This document shows, piece by piece, positions 8,337-16,371 of a stretch of 43,399 nt of DNA (its first letter is position 1; each line of letters opens with the position of its first letter). The notes beneath the pieces were generated by a model that saw nothing but the letters and a program-made list of their open reading frames with translations, did no database searches and was not told where the DNA came from. The position numbers and the translations under genes were made by a program. Source of the DNA: an uncultured Gammaproteobacteria bacterium (lineage in GTDB: Bacteria; Pseudomonadota; Gammaproteobacteria; Magnimaribacterales; Magnimaribacteraceae); the NCBI GenBank assembly GCA_913042085.1, contig CAJWKH010000003.1:1-43399 (forward strand), read 5' to 3'.

Positions 8337-9644
8337 ATGAAAAAACATCCAAATCATCCAAGTGTGGATCAAAGTGATCGAGTGGTTCCATACAATCTCA
8401 GGCAGAGTGGTCGCACACCTACTGAGCTATTGATATCAACTCGAGTTAGGAAATCACCTTTCTGGCATCTGTCACACGAAGCAGGATGCTGGAGGGCTAC
8501 AATCTACAATCGCATCTATCACCCCAGAGGGTACGTCAGGCCTGAGGACGGCGGAGCTATGGTCGAGTACGATGCCCTGGTTAATCGAGTTACTATGTGG
8601 AACGTTGCTGTTGAAAGACAAATAAGAGTAAAGGGTCCGGATGCAGAGGCTTTTACAGATTACGTAATAACTCGAGACGCAACTAAAATTGAACCTGGAA
8701 ACGGAAAATACGCAATATTGTGTAATGAAAAAGGAGGGGTTCTTAACGATCCTGTTTTATTAAGATTGGCTGAAGATGAATTTTGGTTTTCTCTTTCTGA
8801 TAGCGATCTTATGCTCTGGCTACAAGGTGTAAATGTTTCTAAGAAATTTGATGTCGAAATTGATGAGATAGATGTTTGTCCTGTACAAATCCAAGGCCCT
8901 CTATCAGAAGATCTTATGGCTAAACTTGCCGGTGAAGAGCTTAGAGAAATTCCTTATTACGGTCTTATGGAAACTAATATTGAAGGTGCGGATGTAGTCA
9001 TCAGTCAAACCGGATTTACTGGAGAGAAGGGTTATGAGATTTATGTGCGCGATGCGCATGAGAATGCTGAAATTGTATGGAATGCAGTCCTTGAAGCTGG
9101 TAAAGAATTTGGTTTAATGGTTATTGCACCAGCTCATCACAGAAGGATTGCAGCAGGTATTTTATCCTGGGGTCAAGATTTAGACCTAGAAACTTCACCT
9201 TTTCAGGTTAATCTGAGCTATCAAGTACCACGAAATAAAGAAGCCGACTACATAGGCAAAGAAGAGTTAGAACGACAACGAGAGGTAATTGATGCAGGAG
9301 ACTTCCCGTTCAAAATGAGAATGGTTGGATTGACTCTTGGCGGTAAAGAAATTACTGACTACGCGCCTGATTTCTGGCTGATTGCAGATACAGAGGGTAA
9401 CGACATGGGTTACGTTACTTCTCCTTGGTGGTCTCCTGAGCTAAATACAAATATCGCACTAGGCTGGGTACCATGGTCTTCATCTGAGATTGGAACCAAA
9501 TTACTGGTCAGACTACCTGATGAATACTCTGAGTCATCTGGAGTCCCGGTTGAGGGTGAAATTGTTGATGTACCGTTTAGAGAGTCTGTTACTCCAAACA
9601 AAAGAGAAGTCCAAAAGGAAAAAGGACTAGATTACGCAGACTAA
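8337..9644 (+). CDS. DmdA/GcvT-like tetrahydrofolate-dependent methyltransferase (demethylase)
   Basis: GcvT-fold protein of 435 aa, closer in pattern to DMSP demethylase (DmdA) than to glycine-cleavage GcvT. Seen in the sequence: VERQIRVKGPDAEAF near residue 100, GGVLNDPVLLRLAEDEFWFS at about 133-152, then SDLMLW, and a folate-region segment TGFTGEKGYEIYV at about 224. DmdA and relatives move a methyl group from a sulfonium substrate to THF. The protein is longer than usual DmdA (about 370 aa), with an extra N-terminal stretch of roughly 40-50 residues. It lies 41 nt after the dehydrogenase gene and is followed by a strong terminator. In this context a role in taking the first methyl from glycine betaine is plausible but unproven; I would not name it dmdA. 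Confidence 0.8.
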   Translation: MKKHPNHPSVDQSDRVVPYNLRQSGRTPTELLISTRVRKSPFWHLSHEAGCWRATIYNRIYHPRGYVRPEDGGAMVEYDALVNRVTMWNVAVERQIRVKGPDAEAFTDYVITRDATKIEPGNGKYAILCNEKGGVLNDPVLLRLAEDEFWFSLSDSDLMLWLQGVNVSKKFDVEIDEIDVCPVQIQGPLSEDLMAKLAGEELREIPYYGLMETNIEGADVVISQTGFTGEKGYEIYVRDAHENAEIVWNAVLEAGKEFGLMVIAPAHHRRIAAGILSWGQDLDLETSPFQVNLSYQVPRNKEADYIGKEELERQREVIDAGDFPFKMRMVGLTLGGKEITDYAPDFWLIADTEGNDMGYVTSPWWSPELNTNIALGWVPWSSSEIGTKLLVRLPDEYSESSGVPVEGEIVDVPFRESVTPNKREVQKEKGLDYAD

Positions 9645-9653
9645 AAAAAGTCA

Positions 9654-9688
9654 CGAGGTCGGTTAGTGGTACCGACCTCGTTTTTTTT
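9654..9688 (+). terminator. Strong Rho-independent terminator
   Basis: CGAGGTCGGT / ACCGACCTCG is a perfect 10-bp stem with a 7-nt loop (TAGTGGT), followed by eight T. It separates the demethylation genes from the carnitine-cleavage genes. Confidence 0.95.
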
Positions 9689-9793
9689 CAATACCATATT
9701 CCTAAATTTCTTTAAGAAGATTCACTTTACATTCTTTAATTCTTGTTTTTACATAGGCAGACTCACCATTATTTAATTATTGGAAATTAATTA

Positions 9794-10588
9794 ATGAAAC
9801 ATGTTAAGAACTTAAAAATAGTAATCACGGCGGGAGCATCAGGTATTGGTTCTGAGATAGCCATGATTCTTTCACAGGCCGATGCTAAAGTGATTATTTG
9901 CGATAAAGATCAAGAGGTTCTTGATCAATTCTCTAAAAATAACCCTGAAATAATCACCTTAAAAGCTGATGTATCGCGTGAAGAAGAAGTGGCATCTTTT
10001 TTTAATGAAATAAAAGACCATTTTGGAGAAATTAATGCTCTCATCAATAATGCAGGTATTGCGGGACCATCGGCTAAGTTAGAAGACACTAATTTTAATG
10101 ATTGGAAGAATACATTAAGTGTAAATTTAAATGGAACATTTCTAAGCACTAAATCAGCAATTCCTCTTTTAAGATCTGCAGGTGGAGGATCTATTATAAA
10201 TATTGGTTCAACCTCTTCATTCATGGGCACTCCTCTACGATCTTCATACTCGGCAACAAAATGGGGGTTGATAGGTTTAACTAAAACTTGGGCCATGGAA
10301 TATGGCGAGGATAATATTCGTATTAATACTATTTGTCCTAGCTCGGTAAACGGTGAGCGTATTGAACAAGTCATAGAACGAGAAGCCAAGTATCGAAGTG
10401 TTTCACCAGAAGAAATTAAGGCTGCCTATTTAAGTCAAACATCAATGAAAACCTTTATTGATGCAGAAGAGATTGCCGGAATGATAGTGTATTTATTATC
10501 TCCTTTAGCAAGAAAGATTACAGGACAAATGCTTGCTATTGATGGCCACACAGAAAGCCTTTCGATGATTAATAAAGAAGATGATTAG
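9794..10588 (+). CDS. Short-chain dehydrogenase/reductase (SDR)
   Basis: Classical cytoplasmic SDR, 264 aa. The cofactor motif is TAGASGIG (12-19), the structural motif INNAG is near 83-87, a catalytic Ser lies in the GSTSS segment near 138-142, and YSATK gives Tyr152/Lys156. A C-terminal TGQMLAIDGH is typical. Asp38-type acidic residues after the second strand (ICDKD) suggest NAD preference. It heads the carnitine-cleavage unit. Candidate roles are oxidation of a hydroxy-acid in the pathway or reduction of acetoacetate (released by BKACE) to 3-hydroxybutyrate. Sequence alone does not decide. The ribosome binding site is weak, and the preceding 103 nt after the terminator hold only a probable promoter. 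Confidence 0.88.
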   Translation: MKHVKNLKIVITAGASGIGSEIAMILSQADAKVIICDKDQEVLDQFSKNNPEIITLKADVSREEEVASFFNEIKDHFGEINALINNAGIAGPSAKLEDTNFNDWKNTLSVNLNGTFLSTKSAIPLLRSAGGGSIINIGSTSSFMGTPLRSSYSATKWGLIGLTKTWAMEYGEDNIRINTICPSSVNGERIEQVIEREAKYRSVSPEEIKAAYLSQTSMKTFIDAEEIAGMIVYLLSPLARKITGQMLAIDGHTESLSMINKEDD

Positions 10589-10657
10589 AATGAAATTAAA
10601 AGTTTGGACAAGTTATTTTCAGTTAAAGTTACTGTATGAAAAGAGGGGAGGTTTGCT

Positions 10658-11566
10658 ATGCCATTAGAAATAAAATCTAATATTTTTATTACTTGTGCGA
10701 TTACTGGATCAGGCAATACGCAAGAGCGAAGTTCAAATGTCCCTCGCTCACCAAAACAAATTGCTGATAGTGCTATTGCAGCAGCTAAAGAGGGTGCTGC
10801 TATTGTGCATTGCCATGTACGAGATCCTGAGACAGGAGCTCCTTCTCGAGATCCAGCCCTTTACCGAGAATTAACTGACCGTATTAGAGACTCAAAAACT
10901 GATGTTGTTTTAAACCTCACATCAGGCATGGGAGGAGATATGTTCTTTGGCCCGCCATCAGCACCACTGCCCCTAAAAAATGATACGGATATGGGAAGTG
11001 CAGAAAGTAGGATGGAGCCTATTGCTGATTGCTTACCTGAAATATGCACCTTAGATTGTGGAACGATGAATTTTGGGGAAGGAGATTATGTGATGACTAA
11101 TACCCCTGATATGTTAAGGACTATGGGTAGAATGATGACAGAACTAGGGATTAAGCCTGAAATTGAAGCATTTGATACAGGCCATCTATGGTTTGCTAAG
11201 CAGTTAGTTGAAGAGGGCATTATAGAGAATCCTGCCTTAGTTCAGCTCTGTATGGGTATACCTTGGGGCGCTCCTAATGATTTAAATACCTATATGGCTA
11301 TGGTTAATAATATCCCAAGCGATTGGAACTGGTCTTCTTTTTCAATTAGCCGTGATCAGATGCCTTATGTCGCTGCATCTGTTTTGGCAGGAGGAAATGT
11401 ACGCGTTGGTTTGGAAGATAATATTTGGTTAGAAAAAGACGTATTAGCTACAAACGAATCCTTAGTACATAAGGCCACTACTATTATTGAAGCTATGGGT
11501 TCAACAATTATGAATCCGCAACAAGTTAGAAACCTTTTAGGCCTAACCAAACGCGAACCTCGATAA
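10658..11566 (+). CDS. Beta-keto acid cleavage enzyme (BKACE), probable 3-dehydrocarnitine type
   Basis: DUF849-family zinc enzyme that condenses a beta-keto acid with acetyl-CoA to give acetoacetate and a new CoA ester. The 302 aa match the family length. The Zn-binding pair HCH is at 51-53 in IVHCHVRDPETG, and the third ligand is probably Glu253 in RVGLEDN. Other family features are LNLTSGMGG and FDTGHLWFAKQL. The family acts on many beta-keto acids; here the next gene is carnitine dehydrogenase fused to a thioesterase, which points to 3-dehydrocarnitine giving betainyl-CoA plus acetoacetate. The ATG follows a strong SD (GAGGGGAGG) with about 7 nt spacing. Function is well supported by context. 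Confidence 0.9.
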   Translation: MPLEIKSNIFITCAITGSGNTQERSSNVPRSPKQIADSAIAAAKEGAAIVHCHVRDPETGAPSRDPALYRELTDRIRDSKTDVVLNLTSGMGGDMFFGPPSAPLPLKNDTDMGSAESRMEPIADCLPEICTLDCGTMNFGEGDYVMTNTPDMLRTMGRMMTELGIKPEIEAFDTGHLWFAKQLVEEGIIENPALVQLCMGIPWGAPNDLNTYMAMVNNIPSDWNWSSFSISRDQMPYVAASVLAGGNVRVGLEDNIWLEKDVLATNESLVHKATTIIEAMGSTIMNPQQVRNLLGLTKREPR

Positions 11567-11583
11567 TTATTTTTTGCTTATAA

Positions 11584-12996
11584 ATGATCAAGTCTGAGGA
11601 AAAGACACAGTTTGCTGTTATTGGAGGTGGAGTTATTGGCGGTGGCTGGGTCGCCAGGTTCCTATTAATGGGTTTTGATGTAAAAGTTTTTGATCCTGAC
11701 CCTGAAGCCGAACGAAAAATTAATTTAGTGATTGAAAATGCTCGTCGCTCACTGCCTGGTTTATTTGAATACCTATTACCTGATGAAGGATCTTTGATGG
11801 TTTGCTCCAATATAGAGGAGACTGTCGAGGACGTTCAATGGATTTGTGAGGCAATACCTGAACGCTTAAATTTAAAACAGGAAGTTTTTGCAGAAATACA
11901 AGCTCACTGCTCTATGGATGCAATCATAGCTTCGTCTGCATCAGGTTTTAAGCCTTCTGAGCTTCAATTCATGTCATCGAATCCAGAACAAATTATTGTT
12001 GCGCATCCTTTTAATCCGGTTTACTTAATTCCATTAGTTGAATTAGTAGGAAATTCTAAAACCACGGAAAAAGCAGCCACGATATTGAAGCAATTAGGTA
12101 TGCACCCTTTAACCGTTCGTAAAGAGATTGATGCCCATATAGCAGATCGTTTACTTGAAGCAGTGTGGCGGGAGGGTCTTTGGCTAATAAATGATGGTGT
12201 AGCTACTACAAAAGAAATTGATGACGCTATTCGTTATGGCTTTGGTTTGCGATGGGCTCAAATGGGTATGTTTGAAACTTATAGAATAGCAGGCGGTGAA
12301 GATGGTATGGCGCATTTTATTCAACAATTTGGCCCTGCATTAAAATGGCCGTGGACAAAACTCACGGATGTGCCAGAGTTATCTGAAGAATTAACTAAAA
12401 AGATTGCTCAGCAATCTGATCAGCAGTCAGGCCATTATTCAATTACTGAGCTGGAACGTATTCGTGACGACAATCTAGTCGCTTTGATGAGATCACTTAA
12501 GACCAAAGACTGGGGCGCTGGAAATCAACTTAATCAGGTAGACACATTATTGGAAAGCACATCGGTTAAGCCTTCTGAAATACTTACTCAACGATCGCCT
12601 GTGCTGACCTCTAATCGTGTTGTACCTACCAGTTGGCTTGATGCTAACGGTCATATGAATGATAGCCGCTATGCTGAAGTATTTTCTAAGGCCAGTGATA
12701 TCATTTTGCGTCGTATAGGATCTGATGTTGGCTATATTGCTAAAGGTTTCAATTACTTTACCGTTGATATGCAAATTAGTTATCTAAACGAGTGCCTTGC
12801 TGGAGATAAAATAACCGTTTTTACTAGCATTCATTTAGCTGAAGGAAAAAAATTAGATTTAAGACATGAAATGAAAAACGCCCAAGGAACAGTTTGCGCT
12901 ACATGCACCCAGTTTTTAATTCATGTTGATTTGGCTTCACGTAAATCTTGCTTACCCGTCGAGCCTGTTGCCGGCATATTGATGGCATTAGACTAA
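11584..12996 (+). CDS. lcdH: L-carnitine dehydrogenase fused to betainyl-CoA thioesterase
   Basis: Two-domain cytoplasmic enzyme, 470 aa. Residues 1 to about 320 resemble 3-hydroxyacyl-CoA dehydrogenase, with the NAD motif GGGVIGGGW (14-22) and the signature HPFNPVYLIPLVE (141-153). From about 335 there is a 4-hydroxybenzoyl-CoA-thioesterase-like hotdog domain with SWLDANGHMNDSRY (about 350-363), where the Asp/His motif is catalytic in relatives. This fusion is known for L-carnitine dehydrogenases: the first domain makes 3-dehydrocarnitine, BKACE converts it to betainyl-CoA, and the hotdog domain releases glycine betaine. The start has no SD and follows BKACE by 17 nt. The gene assignment rests on domain order plus the adjacent BKACE. 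Confidence 0.9.
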   Translation: MIKSEEKTQFAVIGGGVIGGGWVARFLLMGFDVKVFDPDPEAERKINLVIENARRSLPGLFEYLLPDEGSLMVCSNIEETVEDVQWICEAIPERLNLKQEVFAEIQAHCSMDAIIASSASGFKPSELQFMSSNPEQIIVAHPFNPVYLIPLVELVGNSKTTEKAATILKQLGMHPLTVRKEIDAHIADRLLEAVWREGLWLINDGVATTKEIDDAIRYGFGLRWAQMGMFETYRIAGGEDGMAHFIQQFGPALKWPWTKLTDVPELSEELTKKIAQQSDQQSGHYSITELERIRDDNLVALMRSLKTKDWGAGNQLNQVDTLLESTSVKPSEILTQRSPVLTSNRVVPTSWLDANGHMNDSRYAEVFSKASDIILRRIGSDVGYIAKGFNYFTVDMQISYLNECLAGDKITVFTSIHLAEGKKLDLRHEMKNAQGTVCATCTQFLIHVDLASRKSCLPVEPVAGILMALD

Positions 12997-13037
12997 TAAT
13001 TTGTATCCTTAATATCTAGAAAGGTATAGTTACAAAT

Positions 13038-14240
13038 ATGAAAGAGCTGGTTTTTAAAAAAGAGCTGATTAATCCAATTTCTTTATTAATCCTCATGTCC
13101 ATTGCCATGCCTGTAGCTTTTAATGCCTGGTCTGCAATGTTAAATAATTTTGTTGTAGAAAAGGCTGCTTTTACTGGAGTTGAGATTGGAATCTTGCAAA
13201 GTCTTAGGGAGGTTCCTGGATTCCTATCATTTACCCTAATATTTGTTCTTCTTATTATAAAGGAGCAAACCTTCGCAGTTTTTGCTTTGGCACTATTAGG
13301 GTTAGGTGTTTGTATGACAGGATTTTTTCCGACTGTCTATGGTTTGTATTTCACTACAATCTTAATGAGCACGGGGTTCCATTACTTTGAAGCGGTAAAA
13401 CAATCATTAAGTTTACAATGGTTATCTAAAGAAGAAGCTCCAATGGTGTTAGGAAGGTTGTTGGCCGTTGGTTCTTTAACTTCTTTAATAGTTTATGGAT
13501 GTTTGTGGGCCCTATTGGAGGTCTTCCAATTACCTTATTTCATAAACTTTGTAATAGCAGGAGGCATTTGCATTTTATTGGCTTTTGTTATGTACATAGG
13601 GTTTCCTACCTTCCCCTCTAAAGTTGAACAAAATCAGAATTTAGTTCTTAGAAAACGTTATTGGCTTTATTACTTACTAACTTTTCTTTCTGGTGCCAGG
13701 AGGCAAATTTTCGTAGTTTTTGCTGCCTTTCTGATGGTTGAGAAATTTGGCTATAGCGCCTCTCAAGTTACCTTACTTTTTTTAATTAACTATGCTTTTA
13801 ATTGGGTGTTTGCAGAAAGAATAGGACAGCTTATTGGAAGATTTGGAGAAAGAAGGGCTCTTACTTTTGAATACATCGGTTTAATCATGGTTTTTATTGC
13901 TTATGGACTGGTTCAAAATGCTACGATTGCGGCCTTTCTATATATTTTGGATCATATGTTTTTTGCAATGGCCATTGCAATAAGTACGTATTTTCAAAAG
14001 ATTGCTGACCCGAAGGACATGGCCAGTAGCGCTGGCGTTTCTTTTTCAATTAATCATATTGCCGCAGTAATTATTCCTGCAATTCTAGGACTCGTATGGA
14101 TATGGTCACATTCTCTAGTTTTTTACATTGGAGCGTTATTCGCTTTGTTGTCTTTAATAGCAGCTCAGTTTATTCCTAAAGCTCCTTCTCCTAATCAGGA
14201 GACTAGGTTCTCTTTAGCGGCTGGTTCAACTAGACCCTAA
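13038..14240 (+). CDS. MFS transporter, substrate unknown
   Basis: Inner-membrane carrier of the major facilitator superfamily, 400 aa with about 12 hydrophobic segments and a short cytoplasmic link near residues 190-210. Nothing visible fixes the substrate. It lies 41 nt after the carnitine dehydrogenase fusion, and the next gene starts 5 nt after its stop, so it is probably in the same operon. It may import a pathway precursor or export an intermediate. An SD-like AAAGG lies about 14 nt upstream, further than ideal, so the start could be slightly off. Confidence 0.8.
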   Translation: MKELVFKKELINPISLLILMSIAMPVAFNAWSAMLNNFVVEKAAFTGVEIGILQSLREVPGFLSFTLIFVLLIIKEQTFAVFALALLGLGVCMTGFFPTVYGLYFTTILMSTGFHYFEAVKQSLSLQWLSKEEAPMVLGRLLAVGSLTSLIVYGCLWALLEVFQLPYFINFVIAGGICILLAFVMYIGFPTFPSKVEQNQNLVLRKRYWLYYLLTFLSGARRQIFVVFAAFLMVEKFGYSASQVTLLFLINYAFNWVFAERIGQLIGRFGERRALTFEYIGLIMVFIAYGLVQNATIAAFLYILDHMFFAMAIAISTYFQKIADPKDMASSAGVSFSINHIAAVIIPAILGLVWIWSHSLVFYIGALFALLSLIAAQFIPKAPSPNQETRFSLAAGSTRP

Positions 14241-14245
14241 TTACC

Positions 14246-15217
14246 ATGAAAAAGACTTTTAAATGGATAGGAATTTTAATAATTGTTATTTTTGTTGTTC
14301 TTATCTATTCAGGCACTTATTTAGATATTTCTAGAGAAGAATTAGAAGCCAAGTACGCCACAGGCTCTTCTCAGTTTTTAAATCTGCCCGATGGCGCAAG
14401 AATTCATTTTAGAGATGAAGGAAAAACTGAAAGCCCAGTAATAGTACTATTGCATGGCTTTAATGGATCGTTATTTAATTTCGAAAGGTTAGTCCCTTTG
14501 TTAGCTGATGATTTTAGACTTATCAGCATAGACCTCCCTGGCTTTGGGCTAACTGGAGCCATACCTTCTGCTGATTACACCACAGAAAGCTTTATGGATA
14601 CGATAACGAAATTAACTAACCAGCTTGGAATAGAAAAATTTTCAATAGCAGGTAATTCCATGGGAGGAGGTGTTGCCTGGAGATATACTTTGGAACACCC
14701 AACAAAGGTTGAAGGTCTAATATTGCTTGCCTCAAGCGGCGTAGGATCCAAAGAAGATGTTAAGAAATTTAAAGAAAGAGAAAGTAATACGCCTATTGTG
14801 TGGAAGCTGATGAATTCTGCTTTACTAAAGAAATTTCTTCATTATTACACGCCTAAGTTTTTTGCAACTGAAGGCCTTAAAAGATCAGTTTATGACCAGC
14901 AATTTGCTAATGCCGATCATGCCAATCAATTTCATGAACTAGTTTTGTTACAGGGATCTAGGAATGCTATTCTTTCTATGACTATGGGCGGCAGAAGAAA
15001 AATGCATGGTCCTGAATCATTATCCAAGATAACTGCTCCTACGTTAGTTATTCACGGAGAAGAAGATAACATAATTGGATTTGAGAGATCTTTAGTCTTT
15101 AAAGAGAATATTGATAATGCGGAAATAAAAATTTATCCAAAAATAGGCCACTTACCAATGTATGAAGATCCAGCCAGAACTGCAGACGATATTCTTAAAT
15201 TCTTTCAAGACCTTTAA
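14246..15217 (+). CDS. Alpha/beta hydrolase, membrane-anchored
   Basis: 323 aa. An N-terminal hydrophobic helix (about residues 7-25) suggests a membrane anchor or uncleaved signal. The alpha/beta-hydrolase core follows: oxyanion motif LLHGFNGS, nucleophile elbow GNSMGGG with Ser138, acid Asp274 in HGEEDN, and His302 in KIGHLPMYED. All three catalytic residues are present. Relatives include lipases, esterases and haloalkane-dehalogenase-like enzymes, so the substrate is open. It starts 5 nt after the MFS gene and ends 2 nt before the kinase-like gene, so all three are likely cotranscribed. Confidence 0.87.
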   Translation: MKKTFKWIGILIIVIFVVLIYSGTYLDISREELEAKYATGSSQFLNLPDGARIHFRDEGKTESPVIVLLHGFNGSLFNFERLVPLLADDFRLISIDLPGFGLTGAIPSADYTTESFMDTITKLTNQLGIEKFSIAGNSMGGGVAWRYTLEHPTKVEGLILLASSGVGSKEDVKKFKERESNTPIVWKLMNSALLKKFLHYYTPKFFATEGLKRSVYDQQFANADHANQFHELVLLQGSRNAILSMTMGGRRKMHGPESLSKITAPTLVIHGEEDNIIGFERSLVFKENIDNAEIKIYPKIGHLPMYEDPARTADDILKFFQDL

Positions 15218-15219
15218 AA

Positions 15220-15726
15220 ATGAATAAATCAATAACACTAATAGGTATGGCTGGAGCTGGAAAGAGCACCATAGGAAGAAAATTAGCAAAGGTATTAGAT
15301 TTTAATTTCTTGGACGGAGACGCAATCATTGAAGAAAGGATCAATAAGTCTATTCAAAGCTACCTTGATCAGCATGGCGGGAAAGAATTTACAAAAATTG
15401 AGGAAGAGGTCTTGCTCTCCATTAGTTTAGATAAAACTGTTTTAGCTACTGGCGGTAGTGCTGTTTTATCTGATGCAGCTATGAATTTTTTAAAGAAAGA
15501 ATCTGAAGTAATCTTCTTAGATGTGTCTTATGAGAATATATCCGAACGTATTTTGAATCTCTCAGAAAGGGGTTTAGTCAGGGGACCAAATCAAAGTCTT
15601 CAAGATACTTATAACGAAAGATTGAGCTTATATAAAAAATACGCTGACCATACTGTTATCAACGATGGAGATGTAGATTCATGTTTAAAACAGTTGCTTG
15701 TCTTATTGGGGAGCTTAAAGAGTTAA
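15220..15726 (+). CDS. Shikimate-kinase-like P-loop protein with altered active site
   Basis: 168 aa, the normal length for AroK. Intact Walker A GMAGAGKST (9-17) and the Asp pair DGD (32-34) show an ATP-binding small-molecule kinase fold. Two shikimate-kinase landmarks differ: the FR motif that carries the substrate-binding Arg is FT here (Thr58), and the ATGGG loop reads ATGGS (78-80). A LID-type Arg segment (SERGLVRG) and NERLSLYKKYAD near the C-terminus remain. It is therefore probably not a housekeeping AroK, but a paralogue phosphorylating another hydroxylated acid or sugar, or a non-catalytic relative. It starts 2 nt after the hydrolase gene and meets the convergent crotonase gene after 3 nt. 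Confidence 0.75.
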   Translation: MNKSITLIGMAGAGKSTIGRKLAKVLDFNFLDGDAIIEERINKSIQSYLDQHGGKEFTKIEEEVLLSISLDKTVLATGGSAVLSDAAMNFLKKESEVIFLDVSYENISERILNLSERGLVRGPNQSLQDTYNERLSLYKKYADHTVINDGDVDSCLKQLLVLLGSLKS

Positions 15727-15735
15727 TTATTAACT
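15721..15735. repeat. 15-nt palindrome holding both convergent stop codons
   Basis: AGTTAAT-T-ATTAACT is an exact inverted repeat. It contains the TAA of the plus-strand kinase-like gene (15724-15726) and the TAA of the minus-strand crotonase gene (15732-15730). It has no GC stem, so little termination strength is expected. Confidence 0.6.
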
Positions 15736-16362
15736 AAATAAATTAGGTTGAAGCAACTTAAATTCAGCTTTCATTTTTTTTGTGTTACCACTTTCTGAGA
15801 TTTCTGTAGCAATCTTTTTGCAACGTTTTAATAATTGTTGCGGTTCAACTATTTCGTTAGCAAAATTATTACTAAGAGCCTCATCACAACTCATTATCCT
15901 CCCGGTAAGACATATATCTCTAGCTACAGCTCCAGGAAGTACAGTGCTCATTAAATCAAAGGCAGCTTCAATTCCCATCTTTACTTGAGGTTGGCCAAAC
16001 GAAGATTCGGTCGAAATTATTCTTAAATCGCACATTGCAGACAGATCCATACCGCCAGCTAAAGCTTTACCATTAACTGCAGCAATTAACGGTTTGGAGA
16101 AGTTATAAACTTTATGATGATATTTAACAGCATGTTTGAATACAGTTTCTACATCTTCTGTTTGAAATTCAGATATATCAAATCCAGCGCAAAAAGAAGG
16201 TCCAGATCCAGTTAAAATAGTTACATCAATATCTTCGTTGCCTTCAATCTTATCTAAACAATCAGTAAGCTCATCCCTAAGTTTTCCCGATAGTGCGTTA
16301 TGTTTTTCAGGGCGATTCAAAGTAATTGTAGCTACTCTTGAGTCTTGCTCGTAAATAAGCAT
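15730..16362 (-). CDS. Enoyl-CoA hydratase/isomerase (crotonase) family protein, short
   Basis: 210 aa against about 255 for typical crotonases, lacking most of the C-terminal helical part. Oxyanion-hole segments are visible: SFCAGFDISEF and GKALAGGMDLSAMCDLRI. The catalytic Glu normally found in the FGxPEV motif is Gln here (FGQPQVKMGI), so simple hydratase activity is doubtful. Isomerase, hydrolase or another crotonase reaction is possible. It is last in a minus-strand set of three genes, 9 nt after the epoxide-hydrolase-like gene, implying cotranscription. Confidence 0.82.
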   Translation of the reverse strand: MLIYEQDSRVATITLNRPEKHNALSGKLRDELTDCLDKIEGNEDIDVTILTGSGPSFCAGFDISEFQTEDVETVFKHAVKYHHKVYNFSKPLIAAVNGKALAGGMDLSAMCDLRIISTESSFGQPQVKMGIEAAFDLMSTVLPGAVARDICLTGRIMSCDEALSNNFANEIVEPQQLLKRCKKIATEISESGNTKKMKAEFKLLQPNLFS

Positions 16363-16371
16363 ATTTAGTGT

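Noticed and set aside
8337-9644. Naming this gene dmdA outright
   Set aside because: Motifs resemble DmdA, but the protein is longer, has an extra N-terminus and sits in a carnitine/betaine context, so the substrate is likely different or at least uncertain.
9925-10389. 154-aa minus-strand ORF
   Set aside because: It lies wholly inside the SDR gene, whose motifs are intact, and shows no recognisable motif or RBS of its own.
15730-16362. Crotonase as a frameshifted pseudogene
   Set aside because: The frame is continuous, starts and ends in operon spacing, and no crotonase-like continuation is seen beyond the stop, where the convergent gene begins.
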